Positions 46,691 through 58,985 are shown, numbered from the stretch's first letter. The stretch: DNA of 64,000 nucleotides from Nemertoderma westbladi (GCA_032718475.1 JAUCBJ010007938.1:17312-81311); one strand, 5' to 3'. Translations and numbers: made by a program. The notes: generated by a model from the sequence alone, not told the origin.

Positions 46691-47654
46691 CAGAATAGAC
46701 TAATTTGAGCCCCACGGAATGGGCCTAAATGTCTATCCGGTTTTAACGAACAGTTCAAAACTGATTCATTCTCGATATCGATTAATCGACTCTTCCGAAA
46801 TCATCCGTGAAAAATTCAAATTACTTTTATTTTGAAAAATATTTCAATGTAGCAATATTCATTTTAGCATTTAAGGCCCAATAGGAACTTTATACGTATT
46901 TTACTGTAAGATTATATAGCAATTTATCAGAATATTCGATTTAAATTAATTACCAACATAATGCACAATGACTGGAATGAGTTCGTCTGTACTAGTCTAA
47001 TAAGATAATATTAATAAGTGGATGATTTTACGCCGACATAAAAATTCAATACAATAATAATATAGTAATAATAAGTTTAATTTAATTATTTCGGGAATAA
47101 AAAGTGACATATTGACGTTTAGGCTACTGTTAACCATTGTACATAACTTACAGTAGTACAGTATGAAAACCGGCAAAAATATGTAAACATGAGAAAAATT
47201 ACAAAATATTTGGAAGGAGTTTCTTAAATAGTTATCTGAAACCAAACATTATTGATGGAAGAATTCCTAAAATCACCTGCGGTGCGACTTTATAGAAAGA
47301 ATGTTGGAAAAAATCTATCACTCTTAGGAAGTAATGCGAACCCCTGTCGTCTGATACACAGACAATCCGCTCAACATTTTAAGACCTAAGGGGTTTCAGC
47401 GCGCGTGTTTACACCAATGGGAACATGCCAATCGTCTACATAATTATGTTAAAAGAACATCAGACAGACAGTCCCTGGTGTAACTAAACTTCAGCTCATA
47501 TAATTATTTATTATATTATATCAGCTAAAACCTGGGCTATAGAAAAAAATGTTATTACGTTAATATTTCGGTACATCCGCTAATAAAATAAGTTCCAGTT
47601 GTTATTCTTGGAAAAACCGAGAACCGTGGCGAGATTGACTTGTAGAGTAGAATA
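46691..47654. other. AT-rich unique sequence
   Basis: No gene or element recognised. Confidence 0.5.
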
Positions 47655-48416
47655 CTTGCCGACACAGGTGGAAACTGGAGACAGAGATACCGACACATGT
47701 GACGACAGAGGTGCCGACACAGGTGGAAACTGGAGACAGAGGTACCTACACATGTGACGACGGAGGTGCCGACACAGATGGAAACTGGAGACAGACGTTC
47801 CGACACATGTGACGACAGAGGTGCCGACACAGGTGGAAACTGGAGACAGAGCTACCGACACATGTGACGACGGAGGTGCCGACACAGGTGGAAACTGGAG
47901 ACAGACGTTACGACACATGTGACGACAGAGGTGCCGACACAGGTGGAAACTGGAGACAGAGGTACCGACACATGTGACGACGGAGGTGCCGACACAGGTG
48001 GAAACTGGAGACAGACGTTCCGACACATGTGACGACAGAGGTGCCGACACAGGTGGAAACTGGAGACAGAGGTGCCGACACATGTGACGACGGAGGTGCC
48101 GACACAGGTGGAAACTGGAGACAGACGTTCCGACACATGTGACGACAGAGGTGCCGACACAGGTAGAAACTGGAGATAGAGCTACCGACACATGTGACGA
48201 CAGAGGCGCCGACACAGGTGGAAACTGGAGACAGACTTTCCGACACATGTGACGACAGAGGTGCCGACACAGGTGGAAACTGGATACAGACGTTCCGACA
48301 CATGTGACGACAGAGGTGCCGGCACAGGTGGAGACTGGAGACAGAGGTGCCGACACAGGTGGAGACTGGAGACAGAGGTGCCGCAACATGTAACGACAGA
48401 GGTGCCGACACAGGTG
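47655..48416. repeat. 55-bp minisatellite
   Basis: About 14 units of 55 bp: gtgccgacacaggtggaaac, tggagacaga and ggtaccgacacatgtgacga plus cagag. The core gtgccgacacaggt is the exact reverse complement of the core of the 12-bp array at 50.0-51.5 kb. The reading frames through it are repeat artefacts. Confidence 0.95.
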
Positions 48417-48429
48417 TCTACGGATGTGC

Positions 48430-49205
48430 TACTACTACTAGTATCGGCATGCTGCATTGCAGCTACATTTTTAAGAATGCTGTGCCGGCTTGTCGACAAA
48501 ATTGCGCCGCCACAACTCCCTCACCCATGACATTTGCTAGATCATCCGCATCTTCAAGGCCAGTGTCCTTTAAGATGCATCTCAAGAAAGTCATGGGCTG
48601 TCCACCATGCTTATTCACTCCATGAGGCTGCCAAAGTACAAGATTAGGCACTGGCTAGTCCTCACGGCGAAAGCAATGTCCTGCAAAGCGGAGGCGATTT
48701 TGTTCTAGTGTCAAGCTTGGGGGAACCAATGTTATATAGTGTCTGGTTGGAGATGTGTGCATTGAACTTGACACAATGAACCCGGCGTAGCATTCTTGTG
48801 AATGTGCCGTCCAGAGATTTGGTGTCCTCAGCAGTTAGAGCCCAGCATGGACTCCCATAGAGGAGTACTGGAACTACTGCTGCTCTAAATAACCGGACAT
48901 TAAGTTTCCGATTAATTCTCGGTGACTTCCAAATCCTGGAAAGCCTTTTCAAGGTTGCCCATGCCTTTCCCTTACGTATTCGAAGGTCCTCACCTGACTT
49001 CCGGATCCATGATCCCAGGTAACAGAAGTCATCCACATGCTCAAGCATACCATCTTTTGAGCTTATGCTCATCCGATCAGACACTTGCTGAGAACTTTCA
49101 AAGTTAACTGTCAAAATTTTGGTCTTTCTGAAGTTAATAAAAAGACCAACACTAGAAGCAGCATGTTCTAATGAGCTGAGGAGCCGTTGGGCTCCCTCTA
49201 GTGAT
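48430..49205 (-). mobile_element. LINE copy with 13-bp target-site duplication
   Basis: Minus-strand, 5'-truncated copy (776 bp) starting in the RT domain just after motif C and ending at a (tag)n tail (48430-48440). It is flanked on both sides by tctacggatgtgc (48417-48429 and 49206-49218), so the insertion is clearly defined. It landed at the edge of the 55-bp repeat family. The coding part is close to the 13.1 and 33.5 kb copies (LFINFRKTKILTVNFES, AAVVPVLLYGSPCWALTAED) and has a small deletion near the C-terminal IGG motif. Confidence 0.93.
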
Positions 49206-49365
49206 TCTACGGATGTGCAGACACAGGTGTCGATCAGGTGGCAACAAAGGTGCCGATATACTGTAGGTGCCGATGTTCGTGCGGACACAGGTGCCGACAA
49301 AGGTGCCGACATAGGTTACGATATAGGTGCCGACATAGGTTACGATATAGGTGCTGACATAGGAT
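49206..49365. repeat. degenerate continuation of the gtgccgac repeat
   Basis: Irregular copies of aggtgccgac and gacacaggtg (about 8), plus a short tandem of gttacgatataggtgc and cgacatag. It continues the 55-bp array beyond the LINE. Confidence 0.8.
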
Positions 49366-49390
49366 GGGGGTGGGGGGGGGGGGGGGGGGG
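49366..49390. repeat. poly-G tract
   Basis: Five G, a T, then 19 uninterrupted G. Confidence 0.95.
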
Positions 49391-50017
49391 CTGGGGCTGC
49401 AGCCCCCCATTCTCCTTCCAGAAACCTATGGTTACGGTATTCCCGTGTTGCCGTATAATTACAATAATAATTAACATTACAATCGTTTTAACTGAGACAT
49501 GAAGATAATACAAGATGGGTAATTGTTTAGACTCCTTATTGGATCTTATGTATTCGCTTGTTTAAGTCTTCTGATTGGATAATACAAACCAATCAGTCTT
49601 TGAAGCTAGACAGACAGTAATGAGTGAATGGAATATATGATTTAATTTTAATTATTGACAGCAGGATGTATTTGTACCACATGTGTTCCTACAGCAACAC
49701 AGCGTGTCGCCATGTAAAGTATGTCATATTTTGTCAAACCTTTGAATAGTGTCGTGTCGATGGAATTCATCTGTCTTAAACATTCTTAACTGGATTTGGA
49801 ATTTGGTTTTTATGAAAGTTAAAATTGGAATAACAAAATAGAGTAATTGAGGTCTAAGTGACAGAGTGAGATAAACACGCAGAGAGTAACACCCCATTAC
49901 ACAGTATAGCCGGACCCGCTATAATAGTGCTTCTAAAGTGAATACTAATTTTAGGGTAATGTGCTGGACTGCGATTGTCCACAGTGTCTACACTCGCACC
50001 GATGTCGGTATATACTT
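49391..50017. other. unique sequence
   Basis: AT-rich. A possible acceptor (tactaattttag) at 49954 on the plus strand leads into an open frame that runs into the next array; I do not accept it as a gene without transcripts. Confidence 0.45.
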
Positions 50018-51478
50018 ATGTCGGCACTTCTGTCGGCATCTGTATCGAAATTTGTGTCAGCACCTGTGTCGGCACCTGTGTCAGCACCTGTATCGGCACC
50101 TGTGTCAGCACCTGTGTCGGTACCCGTGTCAGCACCCGTGTCGGCACCTGTATCAGCACCTGTGTCGGCACCTGTGTCAGCACCTCTGTCGGCACCTGTA
50201 ACGGTACCTGTGTCAGCACCTGTGTCGGCACCTGTGTCAGCACTGGCACCAGTGTCGGCACCTGTGTGGGTGGGTACCTGTGTCGGCACCTGTGTCGGCA
50301 CCTGTGCCAGCACCTGTGTCGGCACCTGTGTCAGCACTGGCACCTGTGTGGGTACCTGCGTCGGCACCTGTGTCAGCACCAGTATCGGAACCTGTGTCGG
50401 CACCTGTGTCAGCACCTGTGTCGGCACCTGTGTCAGCATCTGTGTCGGCACCTGTGTCAGCACCTGTATCGGCACCTGTGTCGGCACCTGTGTCAGCACC
50501 TGTATCGGCACCTGTGTCAGCACCTGTGTCGGCACCTGTGTCAGCACCTGTGTCGGCACCTATGTCAGCACCTGTGTCGGCACCTGTGTCAGCACCGGCA
50601 CCTGTGTCAGCACCTCTGTCGGCATCTGTATCGGTACCTGTGTCAGCACCTGTGTCGGCACCTGTGTCAGCACCTGTGTCGGCACCTGTGTCAGCACCTG
50701 TGACGGCACCTGTGTCAGCACCTGTGTCGGCACCTGTGTCAGCACCTGTATCGGCACCTGTGTCGGCACCTGTGTCGGCAGCTGTGTCAGCACCTGTGTC
50801 GGTACCTGTGTCAGCACCTGTATCGGCACCTGTGTCGGCACCTGTGTCGGCACCTGTGTCAGCACCTGTATCGGCACCTGTGTCGGCACCTGTGTCAGCA
50901 CCTGTATCGGTACCTGTGTCGGCACCTGTATCGGCACCTGTGTCAGCACCTGTGTTGGCACCTGTGTCAGCACCTGTGTTGGCACCTGTGTCAGCACCTG
51001 TATCGGCACCTGTGTCGGCACCTGTGTCGGCACCTGTGTCAGCAGCTGTGTCAGCACCTGTGTCGGCAGCTGTGTCAGCACCTGTGTCGGCACCTGTGTC
51101 AGCACCTGTATCGGCACTTGTGTCGGCACCTGTGTCGGCACCTGTGTCAGCACCTGTATCGGCACCTGTGTCGGCACCTGTGTCAGCACCTGTGTCGGCA
51201 CCTGTGTCAGCACCTGTATCGGCACCTGTGTCGGCACCTGTGTCGGCAGCTGTGTCAGCACCTGTGTCGGCACCTGTGTCAGCACCTGTATCGGCACCTG
51301 TGTCGGCACCTGTGTCAGCACCTGTATCGGCACCTGTGTCGGCACCTGTGTCAGCACCTGTATCGGCACCTGTGTCGGCACCTGTGTCAGCACCTGTGTT
51401 GGCACCTGTGTCGGCACCTGCATCGGCACCTGTGTCGGCACCTGTGTCAGCACCTGAATCGGCATCTGTATCGGCATT
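50018..51478. repeat. 12-bp minisatellite
   Basis: About 120 units of 12 bp alternating between gtgtcggcacct and gtgtcagcacct, with gtatcggcacct variants. Because 12 is a multiple of 3, all frames stay open, giving apparent proteins of 498, 400 and 305 residues with 4-residue periods such as CVGT, VSAP and VPTQ. Strict codon-level degeneracy is absent (substitutions change residues freely), so this reads as non-coding. Confidence 0.95.
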
Positions 51479-51611
51479 CTAGGGGAATGGGGGCGTATCT
51501 ACACTGGTAAGTCATAAGTCACAACGGTTGAGTTGAACACAATGTGTTGAAAGTGATTATGTAACAAGTTCCCTTATCTGACCTACGATGTTACGATTCA
51601 CAACTTACGGC

Positions 51612-51890
51612 AGGCGGGTTACTGTAGTGGAGGCTTGCGATTGGTTACTATAGTGGATGCCTGTGATAGGTTACTGTAGCGGAGGCTTGTGATTGGTTAC
51701 TGTCGTGGAGACCCTTGATTGGTTACTGTAGTGGAGGTCTGTGATTGGTTACTATAGTGGAGGTCTGTGATTGGTTACTATAGTGGAGGCCTGTGATTGG
51801 TTACTGTAGTGGAGACCTGTGATTGGTTACTGTAGTGGAGGCCTGTGATTGGTTACTGTCGTGGAGCCCTGTAATTGGTTACTTGGTGTT
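51612..51890. repeat. 26-bp repeat with inverted CCAAT motif
   Basis: About 10 units of gtgattggttactgtagtgg plus aggcct. Nearly every unit carries gattggtt, the reverse of a CCAAT box. Confidence 0.9.
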
Positions 51891-52676
51891 GTGAAAGGAT
51901 TCCATACTTCACATTTAGAAATGTAGTGTTACCAAATTGTTGGCCTCCCTTTGTTACGCGCCTTGGGTGAATCACTCACATACCGGTATACACGTGGACT
52001 GACTGACTGCGACCAGTAACTGCGAGTTGTTCACACATTTAATAGTTATTTTCATGACATTAATTGCTGTGCTGTTTGTATAGTGTATGTGCACTGTACA
52101 GTATAGTAAATGGGAGCAAATATGAAATATTTGAATAAATAATAATTTAATAAATAATTTAAACGTATTGTGGTAACGGTACTATAATAACTAAAAAAAA
52201 ACGTACGGGTACCTAAAGAAAATAAGAAGGAAAATTAGGCTAATATGTTAATAATTTTACAAATTAAATTAAATATAGCGAGAGAATAGTAAATGTTGCA
52301 ATAATTATAGGTTTGGCAAAGTATCGTGAATAGGTTAGGAGGTATTTTTAACAATGCGTTCATACTGTTAACACAACGTTACTGTAACGTATTATTATGA
52401 TTCCAGTTGAGGGGCTGCTGGTCAGCGGTGCATCCCCTTTTATAGAGAGTAAGTGATGCGAACATAATTACGGAATGCCGGGGAACTATAAGGTTCATTA
52501 CCGGAGCAGCAAAGGAATAATACGATTTATGATGTAAACCTGGAAACAAATCAGGAGCCACGGATTTATAGATATCCCTTAGCATTAGTTTGTAATAAAT
52601 AGTGTGCAACCCACGACGCAGTGGTTCGGGAGAGAAGTCCACAACCCACCCCCGTAGTGCCGCAAAGACAGCGGGC
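51891..52676. other. unique sequence
   Basis: No gene recognised. A minus-strand ORF at 52379-52642 has no similarity or splice support. Confidence 0.5.
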
Positions 52677-52699
52677 GGGGGGGGGGGGGGGGGGGGGGG
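52677..52699. repeat. poly-G tract, 23 bp
   Basis: Uninterrupted run of 23 G, preceded by gcgggc. Confidence 0.95.
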
Positions 52700-52834
52700 C
52701 GTTGTTAGATAACTGTGCAGTGAGGGTAAAGAATACCCAAAAACTTAAATCGAACTTTTTACGTTTTTAAAGTGTACCTAACGGAGGAGGGATATACGAT
52801 GCCCCTAAGGGGACATGAAAAATAAAAAAAATTC
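52700..52834. other. unique spacer
   Basis: No feature recognised. Confidence 0.5.
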
Positions 52835-55749
52835 TAACACGAACCTCGTCTTACTAAAACGAACCTCGTCTTACTAACACGAACCTCGTCTTACTAACAC
52901 AAACTTCGTCTTACAAACACGAACCTCGTCTTACTAACACGAATCTTCGTCTTACTAACACGAACCTCGTCTTACTAACACGAACCTCGTCTTACTAACA
53001 CGAACCTCGTCTTACTAACACGAACCTCGTCTTACTAACACGAACCTCGTCTTACTAACACAAACCTCGTCTTACTAACACGAACCTCGTCTTACTAACA
53101 CGAACCTCGTCTTACTAACACGAACCTCGTCTTACTAACACGAACCTCGTCTTACTAACACGAACCTCGTCTTACTAACACGAACCTAGTCTTACTAACA
53201 CGAACCTCGTCTTACTAACACGAACCTCGTCTTACTAACACGAACCTCGTCTTACTAACACGAACCTCGTCTTACTAACACGAACCTCGTCTTACTAACA
53301 CGAACCTCGTCTTACTAACACGAACCTCGTCTTACTAACACGAACCTCGTCTTACTAACACGAACCTCGTCTTACTAACACGAACCTCGTCTTACTAACA
53401 CGAACCTCGTCTTACTAACACGAACCTCGTCTTACTAACACAAACTTCGTCTTACTAACACGAACCTCGTCTTACTAACACGAACCTCGTCTTACTAACA
53501 CGACCTCGTCTTACTAACACGAACCTCGTCTTACTAACACGAATCTTCGTCTTACTAACACGAAATCTCGTCTTACTAACACGAACTTCGTCTTACTAAC
53601 ACGAACCTCGTCTTACTAACACGAACCTCGTCTTACTAACACGAACCTCGTCTTACTAACACGAACTTCGTCTTACTAACACGAACCTCGTCTTACTAAC
53701 ACGAACCTCGTCTTACTAACACGAACCTCGTCTTACTAACACGAACCTCGTCTTACTAACACGAACTTCGTCTTACTAACACGAACTTCGTCTTACTAAC
53801 ACGAACTTCGTCTTACTAACACGAACTTCGTCTTACTAACACGAACCTCGTCTTACTAACACGAACCTCGTCTTACTAACACGAACTTCGTCTTACTAAC
53901 ACGAACCTCGTCTTACTAACACGAACCTCGTCTTACTAACACGAATCTTCGTCTTACTAACACGAACCTCGTCTTACTAACACGAACCTCGTCTTACTAA
54001 AACGAACCTCGTCTTACTAACACGAACCTCGTCTTACTAACACGAACCTCGTCTTACTAACACAAACTTCGTCTTACTAACATGAACGTCGTCTTATTAA
54101 CACGAATCTTCGTCTTACTAACACAAACCTCGTCTTACTAACACGAACCTCGTCTTACTAACACGAACCTCGTCTTACTAACACGAACCTCGTCTTATTA
54201 ACACGAATCTTCGTCTTACTAACACGAACCTCGTCTTACTAACACGAACCTCGTCTTTCTAACACGAACCTCGTCTTACTAACACGAACCTCGTCTTACT
54301 AACACGAACCTCGTCTTACTAACACGAACCTCGTCTTACTAACACGAACCTCGTCTTACTAACACGAACCTCGTCTTACTAACACGAACCTCGTCTTACT
54401 AACACAAACTTCGTCTTACTAACACGAACCTCGTCTTACTAACACGAATCTTCGTCTTACTAACACAAACCTCGTCTTACTAACACGAACCTCGTCTTAC
54501 TAACACGAACCTCGTCTTACTAACACGAACCTCGTCTTACTAACACGAACCTCGTCTTACTAACACGAACCTCGTCTTACTAACACGAACCTCGTCTTAC
54601 TAACACGAACCTCGTCTTACTAACACGAACCTCGTCTTACTAACACGAACCTCGTCTTACTAACACGAACCTCGTCTTACTAACACAAACTTCGTCTTAC
54701 TAACACGAACCTCGTCTTACTAACACGGACCTCGTCTTACTAACACGAACCTCGTCTTACTAACACGAATCTTCGTCTTACTAACACAAACCTCGTCTTA
54801 CTAACACGAACCTCGTCTTACTAACACGAACCTCGTCTTACTAACACGAACCTCGTCTTACTAACACGAACCTCGTCTTACTAACACAAACTTCGTCTTA
54901 CTAACACGAACCTCGTCTTACTAACACGAACCTCGTCTTACTAACACGAACCTCGTCTTACTAACACGAACCTCGTCTTACTAACACGAATCTTCGTCTT
55001 ACTAACACGGACCTCGTCTTACTAACACGAACCTCGTCTTACTAACACGAATCTTCGTCTTACTAACACGAACCTCGTCTTACTAACACAAACTTCGTCT
55101 TACTAACACGAACCTCGTCTTACTAACACGAATCTTCGTCTTACTAACACAAACCTCGTCTTACTAACACGAACCTCGTCTTACTAACACGAACCTCGTC
55201 TTACTAACACGAACCTCGTCTTACTAACACGAACCTCGTCTTACTAACACGAACCTCGTCTTACTAACACGAACCTCGTCTTACTAACACGAACCTCGTC
55301 TTACTAACACGAACCTCGTCTTACTAACACGAACCTCGTCTTACTAACACGAACCTCGTCTTACTAACACAAACTTCGTCTTACTAACACGAACCTCGTC
55401 TTACTAACACGGACCTCGTCTTACTAACACGAACCTCGTCTTACTAACACGAATCTTCGTCTTACTAACACAAACCTCGTCTTACTAACACGAACCTCGT
55501 CTTACTAACACGAACCTCGTCTTACTAACACGAACCTCGTCTTACTAACACGAACCTCGTCTTACTAACACAAACTTCGTCTTACTAACACGAACCTCGT
55601 CTTACTAACACGAACCTCGTCTTACTAACACGAACTTCGTCTTACTAACACAAACATCGTCTTACTAACACGAACCTCGTCTTACTAACACGGACCTCGT
55701 CTTACTAACACGAACTTCGTCTTACTAACACGACCTCGTCTTACTAACC
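52835..55749. repeat. 20-bp minisatellite
   Basis: About 145 units of cgaacctcgtcttactaaca, with a 21-bp variant (gaatcttcg) and caaacttcg variants. A pattern of about 683 bp is duplicated at the right end (for example aaacttcgtc at 54406 and 55089, 54687 and 55371). On the plus strand each unit contains tactaac, the consensus branch-site heptamer; on the minus strand each reads gttagtaagac, a good splice-donor sequence. Confidence 0.95.
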
Positions 55750-55774
55750 AAGATCGAGTATCCGAGAGCCACGT
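55745..55774 (-). other. candidate micro-exon at the edge of the 20-bp array
   Basis: On the minus strand a branch-site-like cactaac and acceptor gtctcccttgcag (ending 55775) are followed by 26-30 nt and then gttagtaag, which is also the donor-like motif in each unit of the adjoining array. This repeats the layout of dystroglycan introns 2 and 3. No protein family is recognisable in so short a piece. Confidence 0.3.
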
Positions 55775-56199
55775 CTGCAAGGGAGACGTTAGTGCCCGCA
55801 TTGTATTTGGAAATTAGGGTACATTACATACTGTAGTATGTATTGGAAAAATGTGTGAAGCCAGATGAGCTCATTAAATGTGGGTTTGTTGGTTGACACA
55901 AATTAAACCTTTAATCAAAAGCACAGTTGGTTAAACAATCAAACGCCGGTGGCTTAATTCTCATTCCTTGAAGACTTTACCACAAAACCAAATAATATAA
56001 ATGCTACCATATCTAGCCAAGGTTAATTTATATATTAAATCATAAAGGATTCAAACCGAAATTCAAACTGGAAATTTGTCCGTTTGAAGTTTGAAGATAG
56101 TAACGATAGTAACGACTCTTTTACGTCAGCTTAGCATGAACTAAAGAAGCGGGAAATATGTTCCTGGCACTGTTGTATTACATAATAAGTTGCTAGGAG
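55775..56199. other. unique spacer between two arrays
   Basis: Contains at 55780-55798 a sequence whose minus-strand reading (gcgggcactaacgtctc) is one base from the unit of the 17-bp array to the right, in inverted orientation. Otherwise nothing recognised. Confidence 0.5.
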
Positions 56200-58043
56200 G
56201 GGACTAATGTCTAGTGGGCACTAATGTCTCGCGGGTACTAATGTCTCGCGGGCACTAATGTCTCACGGGCGCTAATGTCTCGCGGGCACTATTGTCTCGC
56301 GGGCACTAATATCTAGCGGTCACTAATGTCTAGCGGGTACAATGTCTAGCGGGCAGTAATGTCAAGCGGGTACTAATGTCTAGCGGGCACTAATGTCTCG
56401 CGGTCACTAATGTCTCGCGTGCTCTAAAGTCTAGCGGGCACTAATGTCGCGCGGGCACTAATATCTCGCGGGCACTAATGTCTCGTGGGCACTAATGTCT
56501 CGCGGGCACTAATGTCTCACGGGCGCTAATGTCTCGCGGGCACTAATGTCTCGCGGGCACTAATGTCTCGCTGTCACTAATGTCTCGCGTGCGCTAAAGT
56601 CTAGCGGGCACTAATGTCGTGCGGGCACTAATATCTCGCGGGCACTAATGTCTCGCGGGCACTAATGTCTCGCGGGCACTAATGTCTCGCGGGCACTATT
56701 GTCTCGCGGGCACTAATATCTAGCGGTCACTAATGTCTAGCGGGTACAATGTCTAGCGGGCAGTAATATCTCGCGGTCACTAATGTCTCGCGTGCGCTAA
56801 AGTCTTGCGGGCACTAATGGCGCGCGGGCACTAATATCTCGCGGGCACTAATATCTCGCGGGCACTAATATCTCGCGGGCACTAATGTCCTGCGGGCACT
56901 AATGTCTCACGGGCGCTAATATCTAGCGGGCACTAATGTCTAGCGGGTACTAATGTCTCGCGGGCACTGATGTCTCGCGGGCACTAATATCTAGCGGGTA
57001 CTAATGTCTAGCGGGCACTAATGTCTCGCGGTCACTAATGTCTCGCGTGCTCTAAAGTCTAGCGGGCACTAATGTCGCGCGGGCACTAATATCTCGCGGG
57101 CACTAATGTCTCGTGGGCACTAATGTCTCGCGGGCACTAATGTCTCACGGGCGCTAATGTCTCGCGGGCACTAATGTCTCGCGGGCACTAATGTCTCGCT
57201 GTCACTAATGTCCCACGTGCGCTAAAGTCTAGCGGGCACTAATGTCGTGCGGGCACTAATATCTCGCGGGCACTAATGTCTCGCGGGCACTAATGTCTCG
57301 CGGGCACTAATGTCTCACGGGCGCTAATGTCTCGCGGGCACTATTGTCTCGCGGGCACTAATATCTAGCGGTCACTAATGTCTAGCGGGTACAATGTCTA
57401 GCGGGCAGTAATATCTCGCGGTCACTAAATGTCTCGCGTGCGCTAAAGTCTTGCGGGCACTAATGCGCGCGGGCACTAATATCTCGCGGGCACTAATATC
57501 TCGCGGGCACTAATATCTCGCGGGCACTAATGTCTCATGGGCACTAATGTCTCGCGGGCACTAATGTCTCACGGGCGCTAATATCTAGCGGGCACTAATG
57601 TCTAGCGGGTACTAATGTCTCGCGGGCACTGATGTCTCGCGGGCACTAATGTCTTGCGGGCACTAATGTCTCGCGGGCACTAATGTCTCGCGGGCACTAA
57701 TGTCTCGCGGGCACTAATATCTCGCGGGCACTAATGTCTCGCGGGCACTAATGTCTCGTGGGCACTAATGTCTCACGGGCGCTAATATTTAACGGGCACT
57801 AATGTCTAGCGGGTACTAATGTCTAGCGGGCACTAATGTCTCGCGGTCACTAATGTCTCGCGTGCGCTAAAGTCTAGCGGACACTACTGTCGCGCGGGCA
57901 CTAATGTCTCACGGGCGCTAATATCTAGCGGGCACTAATATCTAGCGGGCACTAATGTCTATCGGGCACTAATGTCTCGCGGTCACTAATGTCTCGCGTG
58001 CGCTAAAGTCTAACGGGCACTAATGTCGCGCGGGCACTAATGT
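56200..58043. repeat. 17-bp minisatellite with higher-order structure
   Basis: About 108 units of gcgggcactaatgtctc with variants tagcggg, cgcggtc, cgcgtgcgctaaagt and gtcgcgcggg. The rare variants recur in the same order as multi-unit blocks (for example the gcgtgctctaaagt neighbourhood near 56415 and 57046, an offset of about 630 bp). Confidence 0.95.
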
Positions 58044-58985
58044 AAAAGCCTTTGCTGAATTGCCCCGTTATTTTTATTATCTTTTACATTAAAATACTCT
58101 GTAGTTGATTTAATAAGTGTAAGAGACCGTATTATTGCTGTATCGGTGTTTTTAGAGGATCTAAGACCTATTTCCTCCGTATGTGTACTGTGAAAGGCAT
58201 ATTTTATGATTCTATGGCAATTCGTGACGCAAAGGGGTGATAGCTACTCTTGAACAGTAGTTACTATGACTACGGTTAACAGCTGACATTCATACGTGTT
58301 GATTTCCTTTGTTCTACGGCGTCTCTCAGTTCAGTCAGCCAATGAGAGCGTTTTTGTGGCTCCTTGTACAGAAAATTGCCGAGAAATGACGCAATGCCTA
58401 TGTGCAGTGTTTACATTCAGTCCTGAGCCAAAGAAAGAACGGCTTGGAAGTATTTTGTGCTTTACTGTTTTTAGTCTTACACTAGTAGGTTTAATTATAA
58501 AGGGCATATATCCTTTAACTACCTGACTCATGGAATCACTGCTGACTGATCATACATCCTGACTGCTGAAACATTGCAAACTCGTAACAATCAGTGTTCA
58601 GTTGTTGTTTTATACTGCTATTTACTGTCAGTTCTTCATAATATGGTTGATGAATTATTATATTTGGAATAACGATAAATAACCCCGAAACCCAATATTC
58701 TTGATATACCGAAGGTAAGAGAGAAGGGTTACCAATAACGATTGTGACTTATGTTGAAGTGGTTTGAAGTGAATCTAATGTTATTTGATAGACCCTACAT
58801 GAGTCAGCCTGTGTTCCTTTTATATGTGACTAAAATCAGTGAAGATTGGCAGATTAGTGTGCAGTATTGTGCAGCATTGTGTATGAGTGAGTCTGTTAAA
58901 GAAGCAATTCCTAAAGAATGCGCCATATATGTACGGTGGCTGAAAGCGGCCAAACAATATTAATTAAGCGTTTTTTTTTTTAATT
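58044..58985. other. unique sequence with two small unassigned ORFs
   Basis: Plus-strand ORFs at 58296-58526 (76 codons, with a hydrophobic stretch near its end, LGSILCFTVFSLTLVGLII) and 58751-58963 (70 codons) match nothing I know and lack further support. Each could be chance. Confidence 0.4.

Noticed and set aside
49951-51510. ORFs of 498, 400 and 305 codons with CVGT, VSAP and VPTQ periods
   Set aside because: The 12-bp array keeps all frames open on both strands; no start context, domain or splice support, although a possible acceptor occurs at 49954.
52379-52642. Minus-strand ORF of 87 codons
   Set aside because: No similarity, no repeat or splice support; compatible with chance.
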